In this document: in pieces, positions 15,992-21,996 of the stretch
Position numbering within the stretch: the stretch's first letter is position 1
How the letters are laid out: each line of letters opens with the position of its first letter
Source of the DNA: Deltaproteobacteria bacterium
GTDB lineage: Bacteria; Desulfobacterota; Desulfobacteria; Desulfobacterales; ETH-SRB1
Length of the DNA stretch: 21,996 nt
Direction: 5' to 3'
NCBI GenBank assembly: GCA_019314185.1
Contig: JAFCZU010000013.1
Span: forward strand, 1-21,996
Position numbers and translations under genes: made by a program
The notes under the pieces: generated by a model
What the model was told of the DNA's origin: nothing
The model's input: the letters and a program-made list of their open reading frames with translations, nothing else
Databases searched by the model: none

Positions 15992-16891
15992 ATGAGAAGC
16001 CACAAACTTGACAGTCCAATTTCCTATTATGCAATCTTCTTGCTTGTCAGGTACATGCCCACCAGACTATGCCGCTGGTTGGGAAAAATCGTGGTATTGC
16101 TGGTTCATGCATTTTCCCGCAGGGATCGCTATGGATTAGCATGTAATCTGTCAATGGCCATGAACAAGCCGATGGACGATCCATCTATCAGAAAAATCGT
16201 TCGTCGGACTTACATAAACTATGGTCAGTATATGGTGGATTTCTTCTTAATACCCCAGCTCCCACCAAACAAAATCAGAAAGTTTTTTGTTTATATTAAG
16301 GGAGAAGAAATTCTTAAAAAGGCTTTGGAAAAAGGAAAGGGGGTAATTTTTCTGACAGCTCATATCGGCAACTGGGAAATTGGCGAGAGTATATTGCGAC
16401 TTCTAAATTACCCTATGGCAGTGGTTACCATGGCACACAATTCTACAACCACAAATGCCCTAGTTAATCACCTGAGAAAAGACAATGGAATAAGAGTGAT
16501 CGAGATGGACCATCAATCTCCTTTCTCCGGCATCGAAATTATGCGATACCTTCGCAATAATGGAATTGTAGCTATGCTTGGTGACAGGGATTTTTACGGA
16601 CGTGGCCGATCAATTACCTTCTTCGGCAAGAAAGTTATTTTCCCAATTGGACCTGTTATCATGGCCATGAAAACAGGGGCAGCAGTTATTCCTTCGTTTG
16701 TTCTAAAACAGAAGGATGGCAGATATGCAGGTGTGCTGGAAGAGCCCATACACCTTTCTCAAAATGGAAACCTGGATGATGACATCGAAGAAAATCTTGG
16801 CAAAACAGCTCGCATATTTGAAAAATATATCCGCCGTTACCCAGACCAATGGTATTGCCCGGATCCCATCACAGAAAGGACAGCGAAATGA
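15992..16891 (+). CDS. LpxL/HtrB-type lysophospholipid or lipid A acyltransferase family protein
   Basis: This 299-residue protein resembles the Kdo2-lipid A lauroyl/myristoyl acyltransferases. The catalytic HX4E motif is His124 to Glu129 in AHIGNWE. DRDFYGRGRSITFFGK and the following PIGPVIMAMKTGAAVIPSF are the other conserved blocks. An N-terminal hydrophobic segment suggests membrane attachment on the cytoplasmic side. It starts immediately after the PlsC-type stop codon and overlaps the next gene by 4 bases, so translation is coupled. Housekeeping LpxL genes are seldom placed like this, and the same family is found in aryl polyene clusters, where it is thought to acylate the lipid part. 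A specialised role is more likely than core lipid A synthesis. Confidence 0.87.
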   Translation: MRSHKLDSPISYYAIFLLVRYMPTRLCRWLGKIVVLLVHAFSRRDRYGLACNLSMAMNKPMDDPSIRKIVRRTYINYGQYMVDFFLIPQLPPNKIRKFFVYIKGEEILKKALEKGKGVIFLTAHIGNWEIGESILRLLNYPMAVVTMAHNSTTTNALVNHLRKDNGIRVIEMDHQSPFSGIEIMRYLRNNGIVAMLGDRDFYGRGRSITFFGKKVIFPIGPVIMAMKTGAAVIPSFVLKQKDGRYAGVLEEPIHLSQNGNLDDDIEENLGKTARIFEKYIRRYPDQWYCPDPITERTAK

Positions 16892-18171
16892 AACTCCTGA
16901 TAATTGCCCCCAAATGGCCTGAAGGAAGTCTTTGGGGACAGATTTATTTTCGTTTCCCTTACCTTGCTTTGACAACTTTGGCTGCCCTGACCGGTGAGGA
17001 CTGGAAAGTTTCTATTATTGATGAAAATGTGGATACCATCGATTTTTCTGATTTGCCGGATCTTGTCGCCATCACCATCATGACACCTTTAGCCAAGAGG
17101 GGATATGAAATTGCCGACTCCTTCAGGAGAAAAGGGGTGTCTGTCGTATTAGGAGGCATTCATCCCACTATGATGAACGATGAAGCCAAAATCCATGCAG
17201 ACTCGGTAATCATAGGCGAGGCTGAAACAACCTGGCCTCTTGTGCTTTTAGATTTTAGACGCGGCAAACTAAAACCTTTTTATGAACCCGCAAATTTCTG
17301 CAGTCTAAATAAGCTTGCTATCCCGAAACGAAATCTTTTAAAGAGAAAAGCATATTTTTTTACTAACACGATACAAACTACCCGTGGATGTCCCTTTAAC
17401 TGTGAGTTTTGTTCAGTTACTTCCTTTTACGGCAGAACTTACCGCGTAAGGCCGGTAGAAGATGTCATCAATGAAATTGGCTGTGTAGAAAAAGGATTCA
17501 TGTTCTTCGTCGATGACAACATTGTAGGGAAACCCTTGTATGCAAAAGAGCTTTTCAGGGCGCTTATCCCACTGAAAATCAAATGGTTCAGTCAAGCTTC
17601 TCTGACTATTGTCAAAGACAGAGAACTTTTGAAGCTGGCGCAGAAAAGCGGGTGCAGGGGGCTTTTTATAGGATTTGAATCACTGTCACAGGAAAATTTG
17701 CGGGCAATGGGAAAATCAGCCAACACTGCAAGTAAATATAAGGATGCCATTAAAATGCTTCATAATCACGGAATAGGCATCCAGGGATCATTCATTTTCG
17801 GCACGGATTATGACGACAGTTCCGTCTTTTCTGATGTGTTGCGTTTTATCGAAAAGACTCATATTGAGGCAATCCTGTTTTCGATTTTGACGCCCTTTCC
17901 TGGAACACGGATTTACGAAACTATGCTGAGGGAAAACAGAATAATCGATACGAACTGGGAAAAGTACGACATGAATCATGTTGTGTTCAGGCCTAAAAAA
18001 ATGACCCCGAAAGAATTACAAAAAGGTTTTAACTGGGCATACAGGAGATTATACGAACATCGATCAATCTTGAAAAGACTATTTCCTTTCAATAGAAACA
18101 GTCTGTTTTATGGTGTACAGAATTATGGCTTTCGGCAGGCATGGAAAAAGACTCTAAGGAATATGCCATGA
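16888..18171 (+). CDS. Second B12-binding domain radical SAM enzyme
   Basis: This 427-residue protein has an N-terminal cobalamin-binding domain (MKLLIIAPKWPEG start, IIDENVD near 43-49, VLGGIHPT near 87-94, IIGEAE near 108) and a radical SAM barrel with Cys168, Cys172 and Cys175 in GCPFNCEFC. It resembles the HpnJ-like class of B12 radical SAM proteins and again lacks DXHXXG. The open frame runs upstream to 16849. The ATG at 16888 is chosen because it gives a standard N-terminus, overlaps the preceding stop by 4 bases, and has AAAGGA seven bases before it. It differs clearly in sequence from the enzyme at 1153-2559, so two separate radical reactions are likely. Their substrate may be the acyl chain or the lipid. 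Confidence 0.9.
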   Translation: MKLLIIAPKWPEGSLWGQIYFRFPYLALTTLAALTGEDWKVSIIDENVDTIDFSDLPDLVAITIMTPLAKRGYEIADSFRRKGVSVVLGGIHPTMMNDEAKIHADSVIIGEAETTWPLVLLDFRRGKLKPFYEPANFCSLNKLAIPKRNLLKRKAYFFTNTIQTTRGCPFNCEFCSVTSFYGRTYRVRPVEDVINEIGCVEKGFMFFVDDNIVGKPLYAKELFRALIPLKIKWFSQASLTIVKDRELLKLAQKSGCRGLFIGFESLSQENLRAMGKSANTASKYKDAIKMLHNHGIGIQGSFIFGTDYDDSSVFSDVLRFIEKTHIEAILFSILTPFPGTRIYETMLRENRIIDTNWEKYDMNHVVFRPKKMTPKELQKGFNWAYRRLYEHRSILKRLFPFNRNSLFYGVQNYGFRQAWKKTLRNMP

Positions 18172-18836
18172 AAAAAAGTCTCTTAAAAAGATATGCTGTT
18201 TTCATATTCTCTAGCCTGATCCTGTTTCTGAATCCGTGCCATGTTTTTCCGTCCGAAAGCAATTTGCATACGGAATCGGAATTGATCTGGGTAATAAAAA
18301 ACATGAAAAATAAGGAAAAAAGTCTGAAAACGCTGACGGCAAAGTTCGCGCAAATCAAAAACACCAGGTTACTCAAGGAACCATTGTATTCCGAAGGAAT
18401 AATCTATTTTGATTCAGAAGGCAAAATGCTCTTTGAAGTTACCAGCCCATCATCTGTAATGGTGCTTATAAAAAGTGGATTGCTTCTTATCTATTACCCT
18501 GATATATCAAAAACAAAAGAAAAATATATTGGAAGCAATTTTTTTAAAAAATATCTCAGTATCGGCCAGTCCATAGAAGAATTTCGGAAACAATACTCAA
18601 TCCAGCTTGTTTCAAAGACTAATTCAGGCAACTATCATCTGAAATTGATCCCTAAAAATAAGGCGATTGCAAAACGAATCGATATGATCGAAATAGAAGT
18701 GAAGCCTGCACAGTGGCTCCCGGAAAAAATTTGTTTTAAGGAACAGGAAGGTGATTATACCTCCATACATCTTGAATTTACTTCAATTAATAAGCCCCTG
18801 CCGGCGGGAATCTTTCGAATAAATGCTGCTGAATAA
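18168..18836 (+). CDS. LolA-like periplasmic outer-membrane lipoprotein/lipid carrier
   Basis: This 222-residue protein has a Sec signal peptide (MKKSLLKRY followed by a hydrophobic core, ending near residue 30) and a LolA/LolB-type beta-sheet domain. Typical are the LTAKFAQIKNTRLLKEPLYSEG helix-strand opening, the GKMLFEVTSPSS strand pair and the C-terminal strands. LolA carries lipoproteins across the periplasm. The divergent LolA-like proteins of aryl polyene and related clusters are thought to carry the cluster's lipid. The ATG at 18168 overlaps the previous stop codon by 4 bases and has AAGGA seven bases upstream, which is better than the upstream in-frame ATG at 18141. With the MMPL exporter it gives a route to the outer membrane. 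Confidence 0.85.
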   Translation: MKKSLLKRYAVFIFSSLILFLNPCHVFPSESNLHTESELIWVIKNMKNKEKSLKTLTAKFAQIKNTRLLKEPLYSEGIIYFDSEGKMLFEVTSPSSVMVLIKSGLLLIYYPDISKTKEKYIGSNFFKKYLSIGQSIEEFRKQYSIQLVSKTNSGNYHLKLIPKNKAIAKRIDMIEIEVKPAQWLPEKICFKEQEGDYTSIHLEFTSINKPLPAGIFRINAAE

Positions 18837-18878
18837 AATAAAAATAATCAAGAAACTTTTTAAGAAAGGAGAACAGCA

Positions 18879-19589
18879 ATGAAAAAACTTGTTCACATTT
18901 TTAGTTGTTTCTTTTTAGTTTTAATACTTTTCGTTCCATTTAATGATGCGTTGTCGTGGGTAAAGAATTCGGATGGCATTCAATTATCGAAAGACGAAGT
19001 GCCAATATTGATTACTGCTAATTCTTCTTCGTCTGATAAGCCGGATATATATGAACAGGCAAAGACGTTGTTTAAGGAAAAGAAGTATGATGACGTAATC
19101 ACGCTTTTGTCAGGCTCATGTTATAATAATCCCACAAATGTTGAACTAAATACTTTGTTAGCCAAAGCTCAAGTAGAAAAATGTGCCATCTTAAAAGAAA
19201 AGGGAGATAAGTCTTATAAGGCGATTATCAAGCAACCATATATAACAGGCGTAAGGCTTCATAAAACGATCGGACCCCGTCCTGAATTTTACTATATCGT
19301 AGCCAAAAGTCTCTTAATCAATGGCAGAAGTAGTAGAGCAAAAAAAACGATTAAGAAAGCCTTATATTATGAGCCAAATAATGCTGATTATCTTATTGTT
19401 TTGGGTGACGCGTATTGTGTACAAGCAGAATTGAGAAAAAACGACGAAGATCGATACTATGCAAACCAATTATTCTCTAAAGCTAAAGATGCATATAATA
19501 ATGCTTTGAAAACAAGAATGGATGATAAAGAATTTAGAACTATTGTTGAAAACAAAATCGAACAATTATCAGAAAAAGCAAGAAAATAG
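18879..19589 (+). CDS. Secreted tetratricopeptide-repeat protein of unknown role
   Basis: This 236-residue protein has a signal peptide (MKKLVHIFSCFFLVLILF, cleavage near residue 25) and two to three TPR-like helical pairs, at about residues 60-105 and 135-205. Examples are YEQAKTLFKEKKYDDVITLL and AKKTIKKALYYEPNNADYL. TPRs bind proteins, so it is likely a periplasmic scaffold. It has the strongest ribosome-binding site in the window, AAAGGAG seven bases before the ATG. Its codons look more AT-rich than those of its neighbours. It sits between the LolA-like gene (42-base gap) and the FabD-type gene (19-base gap). I do not recognise a specific family. Confidence 0.8.
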   Translation: MKKLVHIFSCFFLVLILFVPFNDALSWVKNSDGIQLSKDEVPILITANSSSSDKPDIYEQAKTLFKEKKYDDVITLLSGSCYNNPTNVELNTLLAKAQVEKCAILKEKGDKSYKAIIKQPYITGVRLHKTIGPRPEFYYIVAKSLLINGRSSRAKKTIKKALYYEPNNADYLIVLGDAYCVQAELRKNDEDRYYANQLFSKAKDAYNNALKTRMDDKEFRTIVENKIEQLSEKARK

Positions 19590-19608
19590 TTAACATTGAG
19601 AATCTGAT

Positions 19609-20532
19609 TTGAAACATAGACCAATCTTTTTATTCCCAGGCCAGGGATCTCAGCATGTTGGCATGGGATTCGACCTGTATCAGACCTATCCGGAAGCCCG
19701 GGAAATATTTGACCATGCCGACAGGCTTCTCGGTTTTTCCTTAAGCCGTCTCTGCTTTGAAGGTCCAGAAGAAGAACTGAATCGTGATCTTAATGCCCAA
19801 CTTGCCGTTTACACTGTCAGTTGTGCTCTGACTGACATACTAACGACACAAAATATTTTCCCCGATGTGGTTTCGGGTTACAGTTCAGGTTTTTACTCTG
19901 CTGCTTATGCAGCAGGTTGTTTTGATTTTGCTGCTGGTCTTCATATCGTGAGACGAGCCAGTGAAATTATTCTTGATGAAGGCCAAAAAATAGAAGGAAG
20001 TATGGCTGTCATCTTCGGGCTTTCTCTCGAAGAAGTGAAACATATCTGCCGGCAAGCAGGGGACGTCGAAGTCGCTATCATTAACACACCGTGCCAGATT
20101 CTCATTTCCGGTATCGGTTCGTCTGTTACGAAAGCAATGGAAATCTCTCTCAGCGAAGGAGCTCTAGATGCCTACAATATATCTGTTGCTACTGCCTATC
20201 ATTCTCAATTTATGGTAAAGAGTGGTGTACGTTTTTCAAGAGAACTCAGAACCGTCCACTTGAATGGCCCTCAACTACCTCTTATATCTTACTTGTCCCT
20301 GGATGCTCTGCTCGACGAAAGGGAATTAAAAAACATAATGGCTGCTCAGTTGAGTTGTCCCGTCTTGTGGGTTGATTTGATTAAAAAACTAAGCATGAAC
20401 AACAAATTATTTGTTGAAGTCGGACCCGGCGCGACGCTCTTCAGGGCTGTCAGGTGGATAGACAGAAATATTAAAATTATGAACACAACGAATAATGAGA
20501 AGCTGTTAGAGGTGATAGACAAGTTGACATGA
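19609..20532 (+). CDS. Malonyl-CoA:ACP transacylase (FabD family) with altered active-site motif
   Basis: This 307-residue FabD-type acyltransferase should move malonyl from CoA to the cluster's ACP. It has FPGQGSQ at residues 9-15, the nucleophile Ser92, Arg116 for the malonyl carboxylate, His198 as the second catalytic residue and EVGPGATLF near the end. The nucleophile elbow reads GYSSGF where FabD normally has GHSLGE, so His91 is Tyr and the following Glu is Phe. The catalytic Ser and His remain, so activity is plausible. The start is a TTG at 19609. A stop codon lies in frame at 19597, so no ATG start upstream is possible, and the GQGSQ motif needs this N-terminus. The end overlaps the fabZ-type start by 4 bases. 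Confidence 0.87.
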   Translation: MKHRPIFLFPGQGSQHVGMGFDLYQTYPEAREIFDHADRLLGFSLSRLCFEGPEEELNRDLNAQLAVYTVSCALTDILTTQNIFPDVVSGYSSGFYSAAYAAGCFDFAAGLHIVRRASEIILDEGQKIEGSMAVIFGLSLEEVKHICRQAGDVEVAIINTPCQILISGIGSSVTKAMEISLSEGALDAYNISVATAYHSQFMVKSGVRFSRELRTVHLNGPQLPLISYLSLDALLDERELKNIMAAQLSCPVLWVDLIKKLSMNNKLFVEVGPGATLFRAVRWIDRNIKIMNTTNNEKLLEVIDKLT

Positions 20533-20987
20533 CCAATAATTACATCTACGACATTTCCGTTATTGAAGAAATACTTCCGCACAGAAGCCCCTTTCTATTT
20601 GTAGACAGGGTTATTAATTTTAAAGTGGGAGAGAAAATCCTTGCCGAAAAAGATCTCTTGCATGATGAATCCTTTTTTACCGGCCATTTTCCAGGACAGC
20701 CAATAATGCCTGGAGTTCTTGTTTCAGAGGCACTGGCGCAAACAAGTGGACTTCTTATCGGACTTACACGGGAAAAAGAAGGTATGTCCATGGGAGAAAA
20801 AAAGATGAATCTTTTTCTTGCCAATGTAGACATTAAATTCTTCACCCCCGCTAAACCGGGAGATACTCTCCGTCTGGAGGCAACCATCCAGAAGCAATAC
20901 GGAAGTTTATTCCTTTTCAAGGTCGATGCATTTGTGGGAACTAATCCTGTTGCTAAAGGGACCCTGACTCTGTCTGAGAAAAAATAA
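20529..20987 (+). CDS. 3-hydroxyacyl-ACP dehydratase (FabZ family)
   Basis: This 152-residue hotdog dehydratase converts beta-hydroxyacyl-ACP to the trans-2-enoyl form. It shows LPHRSPFLFVDRV near residues 16-28. The catalytic segment is GHFPGQPIMPGVL, with His53 and Glu67 as the expected pair. The length matches FabZ. The ATG overlaps the FabD-type stop, so the two are translationally coupled. With the ketosynthase pair and FabG on the other strand, it completes the ketosynthase-ketoreductase-dehydratase set. No enoyl reductase gene is in the window. It is the last gene of the rightward operon, and no convincing rho-independent terminator follows directly. Confidence 0.92.
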   Translation: MTNNYIYDISVIEEILPHRSPFLFVDRVINFKVGEKILAEKDLLHDESFFTGHFPGQPIMPGVLVSEALAQTSGLLIGLTREKEGMSMGEKKMNLFLANVDIKFFTPAKPGDTLRLEATIQKQYGSLFLFKVDAFVGTNPVAKGTLTLSEKK

Positions 20988-21183
20988 GAGGTTTTTAAAA
21001 AACCGGGAGAATATGGTTTCAAGAGCGAATCAAGATTCTTGCTGTCACATACACTTACAGTATGGAGCAGTGGGCATAAGCACTAACTTATTTCACCAGC
21101 GTGAACTGGTTTTATGTATCCAGAAGAATCATTCCGCATATCTTTCGCACAGAAGGAGAAGAGTTACTAATGAGGCCATAATC

Positions 21184-21247
21184 ATTTAGACATTCATTTG
21201 TATTAAAAGAAAGATTCATAAGGCCTAAGGAATTTTAGTGTCTAAAT
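21184..21247. repeat. Inverted repeat flanking a 46-base core
   Basis: ATTTAGACA (21184-21192) and its exact reverse complement TGTCTAAAT (21239-21247) bound an AT-rich core that includes the palindrome AGGCCT. With 9-base arms it could be a hairpin, a paired protein-binding site or the remnant of a miniature inverted-repeat element. No flanking target duplication is evident. Confidence 0.4.
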
Positions 21248-21312
21248 AACAACGCTCGGATTAGTAATATGCCCAGTAAATCACGCCAAGTATCGCTGTA
21301 GGGTTAATTAAA

Positions 21313-21364
21313 GGCTGTGAAAAAGCACTGTAATTCCAGGCAGAAATTACAGTGCAGAGCAGCC
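21313..21364. repeat. Perfect 11-base hairpin with outer stem, terminator-like or structured RNA
   Basis: GCACTGTAATT (21325-21335) and AATTACAGTGC (21345-21355) are perfect inverted repeats around a 9-base loop. An outer pair, GGCTG (21313-21317) with CAGCC (21360-21364), extends the structure. A TTTTT run comes about 14 bases after the outer stem, too far for a standard rho-independent terminator. It could still end the lipid-cluster transcript, or be part of a small RNA. Confidence 0.45.
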
Positions 21365-21596
21365 CTGACGCACGTCTTTTTGTCTATTTGTAATATATTG
21401 TTATTGTACAAGAAAAATCCAAAATTAATTGATTCTAAAAATAACGTTTTGCGCTATTTTACCACCACCCAGTCTCTCCACCATCAAGCGGGATAGTGTT
21501 AACTGCCATTATATTAACCACTTAGTTTATCTCCTATAGAAAGGGGAGTGTCAGGATGAGGGAAATTTCATGCGTCTGGGCTGTGCAGAGCGGATC

Positions 21597-21625
21597 TTGA
21601 TATTTTACTTATTAGCTGCTATAAT
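21597..21625 (+). promoter_or_regulatory. Strong sigma70-type promoter upstream of the BON lipoprotein gene
   Basis: TTGATA (21597-21602) and TATAAT (21620-21625) are separated by exactly 17 bases, matching 5 of 6 and 6 of 6 consensus positions. This is the best promoter match I found in the window. Transcription would start near 21632, giving a leader of about 134 bases before the ATG at 21766. Confidence 0.65.
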
Positions 21626-21637
21626 TAATAATTATAG
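21619..21637. promoter_or_regulatory. Palindrome overlapping the -10 box, possible operator
   Basis: CTATAATTA and TAATTATAG are exact reverse complements around one central base. The left arm contains the TATAAT box and the right arm reaches the predicted transcription start. A dimeric repressor bound here would block the promoter. The AT-rich composition makes a chance palindrome possible. Confidence 0.4.
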
Positions 21638-21681
21638 TTAAATTACGATCAAGGCGTGGCTTAATTAATAGTTGTTTGGGG

Positions 21682-21743
21682 GTTAGGGAGCAGCGGATAC
21701 TAATCCACGACTTTTCCCTAACTGAATTTTAGCCCAATTAGGG
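21682..21743 (+). promoter_or_regulatory. Structured 5' leader with competing hairpins
   Basis: GTTAGGGA (21682-21689) pairs exactly with TCCCTAAC (21715-21722), with an inner GGAT/ATCC stem between them. The same CCCTAA (21716-21721) can also pair with a second TTAGGG at 21738-21743. The two pairings exclude each other, as in leader switches. The second hairpin ends about 10 bases before the GGAGA ribosome-binding site (21754-21758). No known riboswitch class is recognised. Confidence 0.4.
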
Positions 21744-21765
21744 TAATAAGCATGGAGAAAAATAT

Positions 21766-21996
21766 ATGAAAAATTATTTTGCGGCAATATCATGTTTTAT
21801 GCTTTTAGTGATGGCTTCAGGGTGTACCACAATATATGGTGCGGCTGTAGATGAACGCAATGTTCGCACAATTTCCAGCGACACAAAAATTAAAGCTTTA
21901 ATCTTAGATGCATTTCTTCAAGATAAAATTATAAAGACTTTTGATATATCCATATCCTGCTATTATGGCCATGTATATCTGATTGGTGAGTACGAT
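21766..21996 (+). CDS. BON-domain lipoprotein, partial (continues past window end)
   Basis: The first 77 residues of a lipoprotein are present; the reading frame is open to the window edge. The signal peptide MKNYFAAISCFMLLVMASGC ends in the lipobox ASGC, with Cys20 as the lipidation site. From about residue 40 the sequence resembles a BON domain (OsmY/DolP type): a helix with DTKIKALILDAFL, then strands FDISISCYYGHVYLIGEYD. BON lipoproteins sit at the outer or inner membrane and help envelope stability. A GGAGA ribosome-binding site lies eight bases before the ATG. It has its own strong promoter and a 778-base gap from the lipid cluster, so it may be independent. It would be the same kind of envelope protein that stress systems induce. 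Confidence 0.8.
   Translation, partial: MKNYFAAISCFMLLVMASGCTTIYGAAVDERNVRTISSDTKIKALILDAFLQDKIIKTFDISISCYYGHVYLIGEYD

Larger units (their letters stand above)
20988..21765. other. Long intergenic region without a convincing gene
   Basis: These 778 AT-rich bases contain no open frame that looks coding and no tRNA or rRNA signature. They separate the lipid cluster from the BON lipoprotein gene and probably mark the cluster's right edge. They hold a 64-base segment bounded by inverted repeats, a long perfect hairpin, a sigma70-like promoter with an overlapping palindrome and a structured leader. These are listed separately. Confidence 0.6.

Noticed and set aside
1..20987. Hopanoid biosynthesis locus, because HpnN-like MMPL and HpnJ-like radical SAM proteins are present
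   Set aside because: No squalene-hopene cyclase, squalene synthase or other hpn gene is seen, while a full acyl-chain set is present.
1..20987. Standard aryl polyene or flexirubin cluster
   Set aside because: The core fits, but no aromatic starter genes and only one ACP are visible, and the tailoring genes are atypical. I keep it as a resemblance only.
1..20987. Ladderane lipid cluster
   Set aside because: Ketosynthase, FabZ, ACP and radical SAM genes recall ladderane loci, but no phytoene-desaturase-like genes are seen. Specific ladderane ketosynthase features cannot be judged by eye.
20990..21004. Short hairpin right after the FabZ-type gene as a rho-independent terminator
   Set aside because: The stem is mostly A-T and no T-run follows on the plus strand.
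21556..21600. 14-codon open frame just before the promoter, with AGGGGAG upstream
   Set aside because: It is very short, overlaps the -35 box, has no recognisable similarity, and its ribosome-binding site is poorly spaced.

Overview
The window looks like chromosomal DNA of a Gram-negative bacterium. It encodes a LolA-type carrier, an RND/MMPL exporter, an LpxL-type acyltransferase and two proteins with lipoprotein signals. The moderately AT-rich sequence, two cobalamin-binding radical SAM enzymes and the overall gene set suggest an anaerobe, perhaps of the Desulfobacterota (deltaproteobacterial) type. That placement is inference; no marker gene is present. Almost the whole window reads as one gene cluster for making, decorating and exporting an acyl or polyketide-type lipid.

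Layout. (1) Positions 13-6585, minus strand, one probable operon read from right to left: ketoreductase (FabG type), acyl carrier protein, hotdog thioesterase, active ketosynthase, a ketosynthase-like partner lacking all three catalytic residues, a B12-binding radical SAM enzyme, and a DPM1-like glycosyltransferase. (2) A 168-base divergent promoter region. (3) Positions 6754-11872, plus strand: ATP-grasp ligase, NodB-type deacetylase, small membrane protein, MMPL exporter. (4) Positions 11890-15095, minus strand: exported alkaline-phosphatase-superfamily hydrolase, zinc-ribbon SAM methyltransferase, SRPBCC-fold lipoprotein. (5) Positions 15206-20987, plus strand, tightly packed or overlapping: PlsC-type acyltransferase, LpxL-type acyltransferase, second B12-binding radical SAM enzyme, LolA-like carrier, TPR protein, malonyltransferase (FabD type), dehydratase (FabZ type). 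(6) Positions 20988-21765: 778 bases without a convincing gene, with several inverted repeats and a strong sigma70-type promoter. (7) From 21766: the start of a BON-domain lipoprotein, cut by the window end.

How the genes may work together (inference). Malonyl groups are loaded by the FabD-like enzyme onto the dedicated ACP. The ketosynthase pair extends the chain, FabG reduces and FabZ dehydrates. No enoyl reductase is seen, so the chain could stay polyunsaturated, as in aryl polyenes and flexirubins. The thioesterase or the acyltransferases release or transfer the chain. The glycosyltransferase, deacetylase, ATP-grasp ligase, methyltransferase and radical SAM enzymes would tailor it. The MMPL, LolA and lipoprotein components would move it to the outer membrane. 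The chassis resembles aryl polyene clusters, but no aryl-starter genes (ammonia lyase, acyl-CoA or AMP ligase) and no phosphopantetheinyl transferase are visible. The tailoring set is unusual, so the product is probably not a standard aryl polyene and may be undescribed.
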